From positions 1-18,325 of the forward strand of contig CAJUEU010000038.1 of assembly GCA_910585735.1 (NCBI GenBank): a DNA stretch of 18,325 nt. The letters run 5' to 3'. The DNA comes from an uncultured Oscillospiraceae bacterium (lineage in GTDB: Bacteria; Bacillota; Clostridia; Oscillospirales; Oscillospiraceae). Numbering within the stretch: position 1 is the stretch's first letter; each line of letters opens with the position of its first letter. The translations under genes and the position numbers were made by a program. Positions 1 to 6,154 of the stretch are shown one piece after another. The notes under the pieces are model-generated. The model was not told the origin of the DNA, made no database searches, and saw only the letters and a list, made by a program, of their open reading frames with translations.

Positions 1-1403
1 CGGTGGTCTACGCCGTTGGTCACGTTCTGGAACTTCTGGGGGAACATGCGGTAGGCGTTGTGGAACACGTCGCTCTTGAGAATGTCGGTGTGGAGGGCGG
101 AAACGCCGTTGATGGCCGAGCAGGCGCAAACGCACAGGTTGGCCATGCGGACCTCGCCGCCCCAGACGATAGCCATATTCTCCACCTTGGACATATCCCC
201 GTGGAAGAACTGGGTGAGCTGGTTCTGGTACCGGCCCGAGATCTCCAGGATGATCTGCCATACCCGGGGCAGAAGCTCGGCCACCAGGTCCTGGGGCCAG
301 CGCTCCAGAGCCTCGGCCAGGACGGTGTGGTTGGTGTAGCACACGCTGCGGCTCACGATGAACCAGGCGTCGTCCCAGGAGTAGCCCTCCTGGTCCAGCA
401 GGATGCGCATAAGCTCGGGGATCACCAGGGTGGGGTGGGTGTCGTTGATCTGGAAGACGTGCTTTTCGTGGAAGTTCCGCAGGGTGCCATACTCGGCCTT
501 GTGCTTACGGCAGATGGACTGCACCGTGGCGGACACCAGGAAGTACTGCTGCTTGAGCCGCAGGGACTTGCCCTCCCGGTGGTTGTCGGCGGGGTAGAGC
601 TGCTTGGAGATGACCTCGGCGTTGGCCTGGCGCTCAATGGCCTTGAGGTATTCGCCCCGGTTGAAGATGTTCAGGTCTACGGGGTCGGGGCTTTTAGCCT
701 CCCACAGGCGGAGCACGTTGCCCATCTCGGTGCCGTAGCCGGCGATCTGCATGTCCCGGGGCACGGCCAGCACGCTGGTGTAGCCGGTGTGCTCCACAGA
801 GAGGGAGCCGTCGGGATTCCACTTGTTCTCCAGCTTGCCGCCGAAGCGGACCTCCTCGGCCTTATCCATCTGGGTCATGAGCCAGGCGCCGCCCAGCCCC
901 AGCCAGTTGTCGGGGAGCTCCTCCTGCTTGCCGTCGATGATCTTCTGTTTGAAGATACCCAGCTCGTAGCAGATGGAATAGCCCGTGATGGGGATCTCCA
1001 GGGTGGTGGCGGCGTCCAGATAGCAGGCCGCCAGACGGCCCAGACCGCCGTTGCCCAGCCCGGCGTCGGGCTCCTCCTCAAAGAGGTCGGCCGCCGAGAA
1101 GCCCAGGGCCTCCACAGCTTCGGAAAGGGCCTGCTCCAGACCCAGATTATAGGCGTTCTTCCGCAGGGACCGGCCCATGAGGAACTCCATGGACAGATAG
1201 TGGACCCGCTTCTGGTGTTGGTCCTGGATCTTCTCCACGGTCTTGCGGTGCCGCTCGGACATCATGTCCCGAAGCACCAGAGCGCAGGCCTGGAAGACCT
1301 GCTCCGAAGTGGCTTCGTCCACATCCCGGCCGAAGTTGCGCTGCAGCTTGCCGGTGATGAGAGCCATCAGTTCTTTTTTGGTGTATTTCTTATTGTTTGG
1401 CAA
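1..1403 (-). CDS. glgP: Glycogen phosphorylase, N-terminal part (runs off left edge)
   Basis: Releases glucose-1-phosphate from the non-reducing ends of glycogen in the cytoplasm, using pyridoxal phosphate. About 467 codons are present; the family is usually near 800, so the C-terminal half with the PLP lysine lies outside the window. Family blocks seen: SMEFLMGR near residue 71, GLGNGGLGRLAACYLDA, QINDTHPTL, YTNHTVLAEALERWP, and VTNGVDHR at the edge. The start chosen is TTG at 1403 (product begins MPNNKKYTKKEL). It follows an in-frame stop closely and has GGAG about 9 bases upstream. The next in-frame ATG (1367) lacks a ribosome site. A perfect-consensus promoter at 1497-1525 serves it, so it need not be co-transcribed with glgA, from which a plus-strand cassette separates it. 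Family assignment is near certain; the start codon is less so. Confidence 0.96.
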   Translation of the reverse strand, partial: MPNNKKYTKKELMALITGKLQRNFGRDVDEATSEQVFQACALVLRDMMSERHRKTVEKIQDQHQKRVHYLSMEFLMGRSLRKNAYNLGLEQALSEAVEALGFSAADLFEEEPDAGLGNGGLGRLAACYLDAATTLEIPITGYSICYELGIFKQKIIDGKQEELPDNWLGLGGAWLMTQMDKAEEVRFGGKLENKWNPDGSLSVEHTGYTSVLAVPRDMQIAGYGTEMGNVLRLWEAKSPDPVDLNIFNRGEYLKAIERQANAEVISKQLYPADNHREGKSLRLKQQYFLVSATVQSICRKHKAEYGTLRNFHEKHVFQINDTHPTLVIPELMRILLDQEGYSWDDAWFIVSRSVCYTNHTVLAEALERWPQDLVAELLPRVWQIILEISGRYQNQLTQFFHGDMSKVENMAIVWGGEVRMANLCVCACSAINGVSALHTDILKSDVFHNAYRMFPQKFQNVTNGVDH

Positions 1404-1460
1404 GAAAAGTCACTCCATTTCAAAGAATCGAATTTTATATCAAACATAGCCAGACGAGAA

Positions 1461-1479
1461 AAGGGCCCCGCCGGCCCTT
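1461..1479 (-). promoter_or_regulatory. GC-rich hairpin in the glgP leader
   Basis: AAGGGCC (1461-1467) pairs with GGCCCTT (1473-1479) around a 5-base loop. On the minus strand the hairpin lies about 10-30 bases after the expected glgP start site and is followed by TTTTC. It could be a leader attenuator or a 5' stabilising hairpin. The short T run makes a strong terminator unlikely. Confidence 0.45.
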
Positions 1480-1496
1480 GAAAAGCGAACAGGGGA

Positions 1497-1525
1497 ATTA
1501 TACCATAGAATCCGGGCCCTGTCAA
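1497..1525 (-). promoter_or_regulatory. Sigma-A-type promoter of glgP
   Basis: On the minus strand TTGACA (1525-1520) is separated by exactly 17 bases from TATAAT (1502-1497), matching the housekeeping consensus at all 12 positions. Transcription would start near 1490 and leave a leader of about 90 bases before the glgP TTG start. This gives glgP independent expression. Confidence 0.85.
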
Positions 1526-1579
1526 ACCTGGACGGCGAATTTGTGAGGTTTGCAAGGGGAAAAAGCCAAAAGTAGGCAA

Positions 1580-1614
1580 AAAAGGAGGCGTTTCCGACAG
1601 AAACGCCTCCTTTT
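1580..1614. terminator. Bidirectional rho-independent terminator
   Basis: A 14-bp perfect stem, AAAAGGAGGCGTTT (1580-1593) with AAACGCCTCCTTTT (1601-1614), encloses a 7-base loop. The minus-strand side ends in six T residues and the plus side in four, so it should work best on minus-strand transcripts. It sits between the divergent glgP and cassette promoters. It may be the old glgBCDA terminator or an insulator. Confidence 0.8.
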
Positions 1615-1714
1615 GAGGTTTCGAGATACGGGACGTCGGCGCAGACAGGGGGATGGCTTCGATTTTTGCAAGCAGAGCCCCTTTGCAAGTTCGGAAATAT
1701 CTGGAATATATTTG

Positions 1715-1743
1715 TTGACAAATAGACAAATATATCATACAAT
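1715..1743 (+). promoter_or_regulatory. Sigma-A-type promoter of the secreted-protein cassette
   Basis: TTGACA (1715-1720), a 17-base spacer, then TACAAT (1738-1743): 11 of 12 consensus positions, inside an AT-rich stretch. Start of transcription is expected near 1750. This gives a leader of about 155 bases before the first cassette gene, containing a stem-loop and a micro-ORF. The rest of the gap 1404-1904 holds the other elements listed here and no further gene that I can support. Confidence 0.8.
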
Positions 1744-1774
1744 ACAATTATAGAGGAGAGCTTTAATAAAAAAT

Positions 1775-1810
1775 TGGTCAAAGCACAGAGGGCGTTTCTC
1801 TGACTGACCA
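1775..1810 (+). promoter_or_regulatory. Two-part stem-loop in the cassette leader
   Basis: TGGTCA (1775-1780) pairs with TGACCA (1805-1810), and inside it CAGAG (1786-1790) pairs with CTCTG (1798-1802) around GGCGTTT. It ends directly before the Shine-Dalgarno-like AAAGG of the leader micro-ORF. It has no T run, so it is not an ordinary terminator. A role in controlling translation or stability is inference only. Confidence 0.45.
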
Positions 1811-1821
1811 GAAAGGGCTGG

Positions 1822-1842
1822 GTGAGTCCCATGCAGAAGTAA
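1822..1842 (+). promoter_or_regulatory. Conserved leader micro-ORF, copy 1
   Basis: Six codons starting with GTG and ending in TAA would encode M-S-P-M-Q-K. AAAGG (1812-1816) lies 5 bases upstream of the GTG. The block CAGAAAGG, 4 variable bases, GGTGAGTCCCATGCAG, one A/G change, GTAAAT recurs at 3001-3036 before the second secreted-protein gene with the same spacing. The only codon change is Lys to Arg. The stop is 62 bases before the next start, against 63 in copy 2. Whether it is translated cannot be told from sequence. Confidence 0.35.
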
Positions 1843-1904
1843 ATCTTTGTCCGTTGTTCTTCCGTACGGATCCGCCATGCTGCCGATCACAAAGGAGGAT
1901 GATT

Positions 1905-2597
1905 ATGATGACAAAGAAATTCGTATCTATGTTCCTGGCTCTGGTTATGTGCCTGGCCCTCTCCGCCCCGGCGTTCGCAGTGAAAATTGAAGACGAAAGC
2001 AAAATTAAAATTATAAAAGACAATGAAATTGAGCGGATAGTCGAACTGCAAGAAGGTAACTTGATTTATCATGTTCATTATAACAAAGTGAGCAACATCA
2101 TGACAACGCAGACCATTCAAGATGGGAAGAAGATCGGCGAAAGTGTGTTTGACCCAAATCGAACAACTATGCTGATGCCATTTGCTTCGGGGATAGCCAC
2201 TCCCATTCAGTCTAAAACGGGATTTGGATATATATTAGGTGAAACGTATAATGATTATGCATGTTCAGACGAACTGGTTGAGAACGGGAGGTACCAGTAT
2301 CATGGTATTAAGCTGAAAAAAGATTCAGTTACTGAAATTCAAAAAGATTTTAGGGCAACAGTGGATAGCTTAATTAGCAAAGAAACAGAATTGGAATATG
2401 TAGAAAGTGCAACTGTAGTTACTCTTGTTGTAGCCATCGCATTAACGGCAATTATAGCTCCTGGCGCTGCAGCCGCACAATGGGCGGCTTTGGCTCTGTC
2501 TTTGGATGGAGAGAAAGTAGCAATAGAAATTAGGTCCCTTACGAAAACGTGTGAAAGCTATTATAGTATGCTGTATCCGTACCGTGTGGTAATGTGA
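1905..2597 (+). CDS. Secreted protein of unknown function, paralogue A
   Basis: A 230-residue exported protein that I do not recognise. AAAGGAGG (1891-1898) lies 6 bases before ATG 1905, so that start is preferred over the in-frame ATG 1899 that abuts the site; ATG 1908 is also possible. A signal peptide (KKFVSMFLALVMCLALSA, then PAFA) ends about residue 26. The mature part is charged, then carries a hydrophobic Ala-rich segment (TVVTLVVAIALTAIIAPGAAAA) about 60-45 residues before the end, and ends in a short polar tail with Cys and Tyr. The signal-peptide region uses CTG/GCC-type codons, whereas the mature region is AT-rich with AAA, GAA and ATA codons. It is first in a four-gene plus-strand block and almost touches the next gene. 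The secretion call is firm. A membrane-active or bacteriocin-like role is speculation. Confidence 0.82.
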   Translation: MMTKKFVSMFLALVMCLALSAPAFAVKIEDESKIKIIKDNEIERIVELQEGNLIYHVHYNKVSNIMTTQTIQDGKKIGESVFDPNRTTMLMPFASGIATPIQSKTGFGYILGETYNDYACSDELVENGRYQYHGIKLKKDSVTEIQKDFRATVDSLISKETELEYVESATVVTLVVAIALTAIIAPGAAAAQWAALALSLDGEKVAIEIRSLTKTCESYYSMLYPYRVVM

Positions 2598-2598
2598 A

Positions 2599-2895
2599 AT
2601 GATCCCGTTTATATTTAGTATAGCGTGTACACTTACTTTATACCACATAAATGAATACAAACAAGCCCAGTTAATGTTTGTGCGAATTATTTATGGTTTG
2701 CTTTCTGCGGCTATATTGGTGCGTTTGGAAATTGAATTTCGTTATATAGCGCTGTCTATTGCATTTATCTTACTTGAAGAAGGCCAGTGGTGGGAAAAAG
2801 GAGGATTCTGGGGCGAAAAACGTACTTGGAGGGAAAAGATACTAATAGCTATTGCATTTGTTTTGGTAGGTGGCGCAATTCTATCGGTGTTTTAG
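2599..2895 (+). CDS. Small integral membrane protein
   Basis: 98 residues, function not recognised. Hydrophobic segments near residues 2-15, 26-43, 47-60 and 80-98 suggest three or four membrane passes. A charged Trp/Gly/Lys-rich loop lies near 61-79 (QWWEKGGFWGEKRTW). The ATG starts 1 base after the stop of the upstream secreted-protein gene and no good ribosome site is visible, so translational coupling is likely. Its stop is followed within a few bases by REP-like repeats. Pairing of a secreted protein with a tiny membrane protein resembles toxin/immunity arrangements, but nothing in the sequence proves that. Confidence 0.65.
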   Translation: MIPFIFSIACTLTLYHINEYKQAQLMFVRIIYGLLSAAILVRLEIEFRYIALSIAFILLEEGQWWEKGGFWGEKRTWREKILIAIAFVLVGGAILSVF

Positions 2896-2896
2896 T

Positions 2897-2979
2897 AAGA
2901 CAAGGGTAAGACAAGGGGACGGTTCTTCTGTCTTCGTTGAATACTAAGGGCCAGATGAGAGAACCGTCTCCCTGTCTTC
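2897..2979. repeat. REP-like palindromic repeat, inverted pair
   Basis: A forward unit (2908-2935) carries AAGACA, GGGGACGGTTCTTC and TGTCTTC, preceded by a second copy of its first ten bases (AAGACAAGGG at 2897-2906). An inverted unit (about 2955-2979) carries GAGAACCGTCTCCCTGTCTT. The two could fold on each other as a long imperfect hairpin. The same core, AAGAACCGTCCC on one strand, recurs at 4582-4617. From memory, repeats of this type are common in Clostridia and resemble elements mobilised by REP-associated tyrosine transposases. No such transposase gene is seen here. Confidence 0.7.
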
Positions 2980-3013
2980 CAAATTGTACAGACCTATTTT
3001 CAGAAAGGAAGCG

Positions 3014-3034
3014 GTGAGTCCCATGCAGAGGTAA
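3014..3034 (+). promoter_or_regulatory. Conserved leader micro-ORF, copy 2
   Basis: GTG start, codons for M-S-P-M-Q-R, TAA stop, with AAAGG (3004-3008) 5 bases upstream. It matches copy 1 at 31 of 36 positions over the 3001-3036 block, with four of the five changes in the spacer between ribosome site and start. A strong unused GGAGG follows at 3040-3045 with no suitable start codon near it. I see no clear promoter between the REP repeat and this block. Confidence 0.35.
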
Positions 3035-3097
3035 ATTAGAGGAGGTCATCCGTATCTACCCACTCATTTACCAAATACAGAAAAGAGGTATATACTT

Positions 3098-4087
3098 ATG
3101 AAGAAGTTCGTATCTATGTTCCTGGCCCTGGTTATGTGCCTGTCCCTGGCTGCCCCAGTGGTTGCGTTTGATAATCTTGACAGTAACATGATGCATACGG
3201 TAGAAATAATTGATGTTTCAGATTCTCTGCGCATAGAAATGCGCACATCAACGCAAATAAAAGAAGAAAAAGGGGTCATAGGAATCCAGTGTGAACAAGG
3301 GGCAGAAAATGAGATTGGAGAAGCATTTGAACTGAGGCAGATTGAAAATGGCGGTCTGGTTCAAATTGTGTGTGGTACAGTCGGCGGAGAGACTTTGACT
3401 GTAACAAATTTTGAGGATGGTTATGTGACAAGTGTTGAAACCATTAAGGTGTCTGACCGTATTGTCAAAACCACCCCGGATGAGAGTATATCTTTAGGTA
3501 GAGAACAACCTACAATGGGGAATATGCCGCTGAGTATACGGCCAGGGCCGGATTATGAAGATTTCGGTGGTGATGGTAGTTTCCCCTTTGCCCATATCAC
3601 ATACAATACCTCAACCACTGTTTCAGAAGCAAGGAAAGTTGACATATATAGTATTTTCGTGAAAGAAGATGAAGAAAGCTATACGATAAATGGTGTTGCA
3701 ACAGATACTCTTTCTGTTATTGCCGGATTGTTTGCTAGTGTGGCAACGGTGTTCTTTGAAATAACATCATTACCTGGAAAAATTGCAGTTGCAATTGTGA
3801 GTGCACTTGGCGGCAGTGTTGCTGGTGGGGCAATTGGTATTTATTTTAGTGAAGATGTTGCAGTTAAAGCCCTTTATTATAAAATGTATGGACGGTTTAG
3901 TGGCACTTCTTCATACGAATTGAGCGGCATTGCAAAGCAGGTAGTAACAAAATCAAGTTCCTACTATGATGAGTGGTTCTTTGACGGTTATACGCCGTAT
4001 AACTGGCAGGATGGGGATGAATTGGCATTTCTCCTATGGAGTGATCTTTTCTATGAGTCGTATCCTGGTGTAAAGAACTATTCTTGA
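3098..4087 (+). CDS. Secreted protein of unknown function, paralogue B
   Basis: 329 residues, function not recognised. ATG 3098 has AAGAGG (3083-3088) 9 bases upstream. The signal peptide (MKKFVSMFLALVMCLSLAAP, cleaved near VVA) is almost the same as that of the gene at 1905, at DNA as well as protein level. The mature parts differ strongly. The middle is acidic and beta-like. A Gly/Ala-rich hydrophobic stretch follows around residues 205-250 (LSVIAGLFASVATVFF, then VAIVSALGGSVAGGAIGIYF). The end is Tyr/Trp-rich (YYDEWFFDGYTPYNW). The layout of signal peptide, polar region, hydrophobic helices and aromatic tail parallels paralogue A, so the two are probably distant relatives. A pore-forming or bacteriocin-like role is possible but unproven. 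Confidence 0.82.
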   Translation: MKKFVSMFLALVMCLSLAAPVVAFDNLDSNMMHTVEIIDVSDSLRIEMRTSTQIKEEKGVIGIQCEQGAENEIGEAFELRQIENGGLVQIVCGTVGGETLTVTNFEDGYVTSVETIKVSDRIVKTTPDESISLGREQPTMGNMPLSIRPGPDYEDFGGDGSFPFAHITYNTSTTVSEARKVDIYSIFVKEDEESYTINGVATDTLSVIAGLFASVATVFFEITSLPGKIAVAIVSALGGSVAGGAIGIYFSEDVAVKALYYKMYGRFSGTSSYELSGIAKQVVTKSSSYYDEWFFDGYTPYNWQDGDELAFLLWSDLFYESYPGVKNYS

Positions 4088-4137
4088 CTATGATTTAGGA
4101 TTCGGGAAGGGTTGATGTGACATGAAGGAGTTTTTCT

Positions 4138-4584
4138 ATGAAGAAGCACAAGACAAAGATCTTGGCTGCGGCTGTCATATTGTTGCTGGCGGCCATCATT
4201 GGACGGGTAGTTTATAGCCGTGTTGCGGTAAAGGACCTTGCCTCAAAAATCCCCCAGATAGGGCAGACGGATGCCTGCGAAATCAGATGGACTTCTTCCT
4301 TGCCGCCTATAGAACGTATTGAACTGACTTTGACGGGGGAAAGGCTAAACGTCTTTCTGACCTATCTGGAAACCGTACAGGTTACGGCTCCTTTTCGTGG
4401 GCATAGATATGAACTGAAAGGACAGTACTATATCGGATTTTACAGACAGGGTGAACAGGTGGCTGAAATGATTGTTTCCCAGACAGGAGAGCTTGGTGTT
4501 CTGTACGATGGTCACTTCCATTATTATCAGGCACAAATGGGGGACCAGGAGAAATTTACCCTTCCGCTGGAGAATTGGAACTAA
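4138..4584 (+). CDS. Membrane-anchored extracytoplasmic protein
   Basis: 148 residues, function not recognised. ATG 4138 has AAGGAG (4125-4130) 7 bases upstream. An N-terminal membrane anchor spans about residues 8-26 (ILAAAVILLLAAIIGRVVY) with Lys before it and no lipobox Cys, so the roughly 120-residue remainder should lie outside the cell. That part looks beta-rich (RIELTLTGERLNVFL, YYIGFYRQGEQVAEMIV). It is last in the plus-strand block, 50 bases after paralogue B, and its stop codon lies inside a REP-like repeat. A partner or protective role for the secreted proteins is only inference from position. Confidence 0.7.
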   Translation: MKKHKTKILAAAVILLLAAIIGRVVYSRVAVKDLASKIPQIGQTDACEIRWTSSLPPIERIELTLTGERLNVFLTYLETVQVTAPFRGHRYELKGQYYIGFYRQGEQVAEMIVSQTGELGVLYDGHFHYYQAQMGDQEKFTLPLENWN

Positions 4585-4617
4585 GACACAGACGAAAGAA
4601 CCGTCCCTCTTGTCTTC
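4582..4617. repeat. REP-like palindromic repeat, single unit
   Basis: Bounded by AAGACA and TGTCTT, with the core AAGAACCGTCCC, which is the reverse complement of GGGACGGTTCTT found at 2914-2925. It overlaps the stop codon of the preceding gene. It matches the 2908-2935 unit in reverse orientation with small insertions. Confidence 0.65.
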
Positions 4618-4629
4618 ACAAGCAACCAA

Positions 4630-4658
4630 CAAGGGAGAGCCCGGCGGGCTCTCCCTTG
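4630..4658. terminator. Terminator hairpin between convergent genes
   Basis: CAAGGGAGAGCCC (4630-4642) pairs with GGGCTCTCCCTTG (4646-4658) around a 3-base loop, a 13-bp perfect stem. It lies between the plus-strand cassette end and the convergent glgA stop and could end both. The T runs on each side are poor, so efficiency is uncertain. Confidence 0.65.
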
Positions 4659-4703
4659 TGTTATCTGCGTATTTACTTTTTGGGCCACGCGGCGCTTGGG
4701 GGA

Positions 4704-6140
4704 TCAGCCCCCGGTGACCCAGTGGTAGACCTCCTCGTAGTCCTTGGCGGAGCGGGTCCAGGAGAAATCGGAGGTCATGGCGTTCTTCTGGAGGGCGGTC
4801 CAAGTCTTGCGGTTGGCGTAATAGAGCTCTATGGCCTGGCGCAGGGCCCAGGTCATGTCTCCCTGGTCCACGTTGGCGAAGGAGAAGCCTGTGCCCTCGC
4901 CGGTGTACTGGTTGTAGGGCTGGACCGAATCCCGCAGGCCGCCGGTCTCCCGCACCACGGGCAGGGTGCCGTAACGCATGGCGATCATTTGGGAGAGGCC
5001 GCAGGGCTCGGCCACCGAGGGCATGAGGAACAGGTCGGCGCCGCCGTAGATGGCGGTGGCGAAGGGGTCGGAGTACATGATCTGGGCGGAGAAGCGGCCG
5101 GGATACTGCCAGGCGGCCTGGCGGAAGGCCTCCTCGTACCGCCACTCGCCGGTGCCCAGCACCACCATCTGGGCCCCTGTGCCCATAATGTCGTGGATGG
5201 CGCCCGACACCAGGTCAAAGCCCTTGTGGCTCACCAGGCGGGAGACACAGGCCACGATGGGGGCTTCGGGGTCCTTCTCCAGCCCGGCCATCTCCTGAAG
5301 GGCGGCCTTGCACTCGGCCTTGCCCTTGAGGGACTTGTCGCTGAAGGTCTTGGCAAGGCCCTTGTCCTTCCGGGGGTCGTAACGGTTTACGTCGATGCCG
5401 TTGAGGATGCCCCGGATCTTGTGGGCGTTGTCGGCCACAACCCCGGCCAGGCCGTGGGCGTAGAAGTCGTAGCGCAGCTCCTCGGCGTAGGAGGGGGAGA
5501 CCGTGGTCACGTAGTCGGCGGCGTAGATGGCCCCCTTCATCATGTTCACGTCGTTGTAGTAGGCCAGCATCCGCTCGTGGCAGTAGCTCTGGTCCAGGCC
5601 AAACACGTTCTCCAGGACCTCCCGGCCGTAACGGCCCTGGTACTCAATGTTGTGGATGGTGAAAACGCTCTTGGCGCCCCTCAGCTCGGGCACCAGATTC
5701 CGCTCGGAGAGCAGGTAGATGGGCACCAGGGCGGTCTGCCAGTCGTTGCAGTGGATGATGTCGGGGAAGAAGCCCACGTGGCCCGGGGTCTCGATGACCG
5801 CCCGGGAGAAGAAGGCGAACCGCTCGGCATCGTCAAAGTGGCCGTAGATCTCCCAACGCTTGAAATAGTACTCATTGTCCACGAAGTAGTAGGTGACCCC
5901 GTCCCGCTTCAGCTCAAAGATGCCGCAGTAGGGGGTGCGCCAGGCCAGGTGGATGTTGTAATTCTGGAGGAAGGTCATCTGCTCCCGCCATTCTCCGCCG
6001 ATACGCTCGTAGAGGGGAAGGATGACCCGCACATCATGGCCCAGCTGGGCCATGGCCTGGGGAAGGGAACCGGCCACATCGGCCAGGCCGCCGCTTTTGA
6101 TAAAGGGGGCGACCTCGGAGGAAGCGAAGAGGATATTCAT
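4704..6140 (-). CDS. glgA: Glycogen synthase (ADP-glucose type, GT5)
   Basis: Adds glucose from ADP-glucose to the growing alpha-1,4 chain in the cytoplasm. It is 478 residues, the normal size. The N-terminal KSGGLADVAGSLP with Lys15 is the ADP-glucose-binding signature. HNIEYQGRYG follows near 163. The C-terminal domain has SRLVSHKGFDL (Arg301, Lys306) and EPCGLSQMIAMRYG with Glu378, as in GT-B retaining synthases. ATG 6140 has AAAGGAG 7 bases upstream and lies 14 bases after the glgD stop, so the two are co-transcribed. It is the last gene of the glgBCDA run, and glgP is pushed 3.3 kb further by the plus-strand cassette. Confidence 0.97.
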   Translation of the reverse strand: MNILFASSEVAPFIKSGGLADVAGSLPQAMAQLGHDVRVILPLYERIGGEWREQMTFLQNYNIHLAWRTPYCGIFELKRDGVTYYFVDNEYYFKRWEIYGHFDDAERFAFFSRAVIETPGHVGFFPDIIHCNDWQTALVPIYLLSERNLVPELRGAKSVFTIHNIEYQGRYGREVLENVFGLDQSYCHERMLAYYNDVNMMKGAIYAADYVTTVSPSYAEELRYDFYAHGLAGVVADNAHKIRGILNGIDVNRYDPRKDKGLAKTFSDKSLKGKAECKAALQEMAGLEKDPEAPIVACVSRLVSHKGFDLVSGAIHDIMGTGAQMVVLGTGEWRYEEAFRQAAWQYPGRFSAQIMYSDPFATAIYGGADLFLMPSVAEPCGLSQMIAMRYGTLPVVRETGGLRDSVQPYNQYTGEGTGFSFANVDQGDMTWALRQAIELYYANRKTWTALQKNAMTSDFSWTRSAKDYEEVYHWVTGG

Positions 6141-6154
6141 AAAGTGCTCCTTTC

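Noticed and set aside
3..1481. Long plus-strand open frame opposite glgP
   Set aside because: Shadow of a GC-rich gene: low-complexity Gly/Val/Leu/His protein, no ribosome site, and the opposite strand is clearly glgP.
1774..1803. Short open frame from TTG 1774 inside the cassette leader stem-loop
   Set aside because: The ribosome-like AGGAG is about 15 bases away and the frame is not repeated before the second secreted-protein gene.
1821..1844. GGTGAGTCC in a GGGCTGGGTGAGTCCCATGCAG context resembles part of a cobalamin riboswitch core
   Set aside because: The other conserved boxes (the long GCC-ACTG segment and the flanking helices) are missing at both copies, and the gene context gives no B12 link. 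The micro-ORF reading explains the conservation better.
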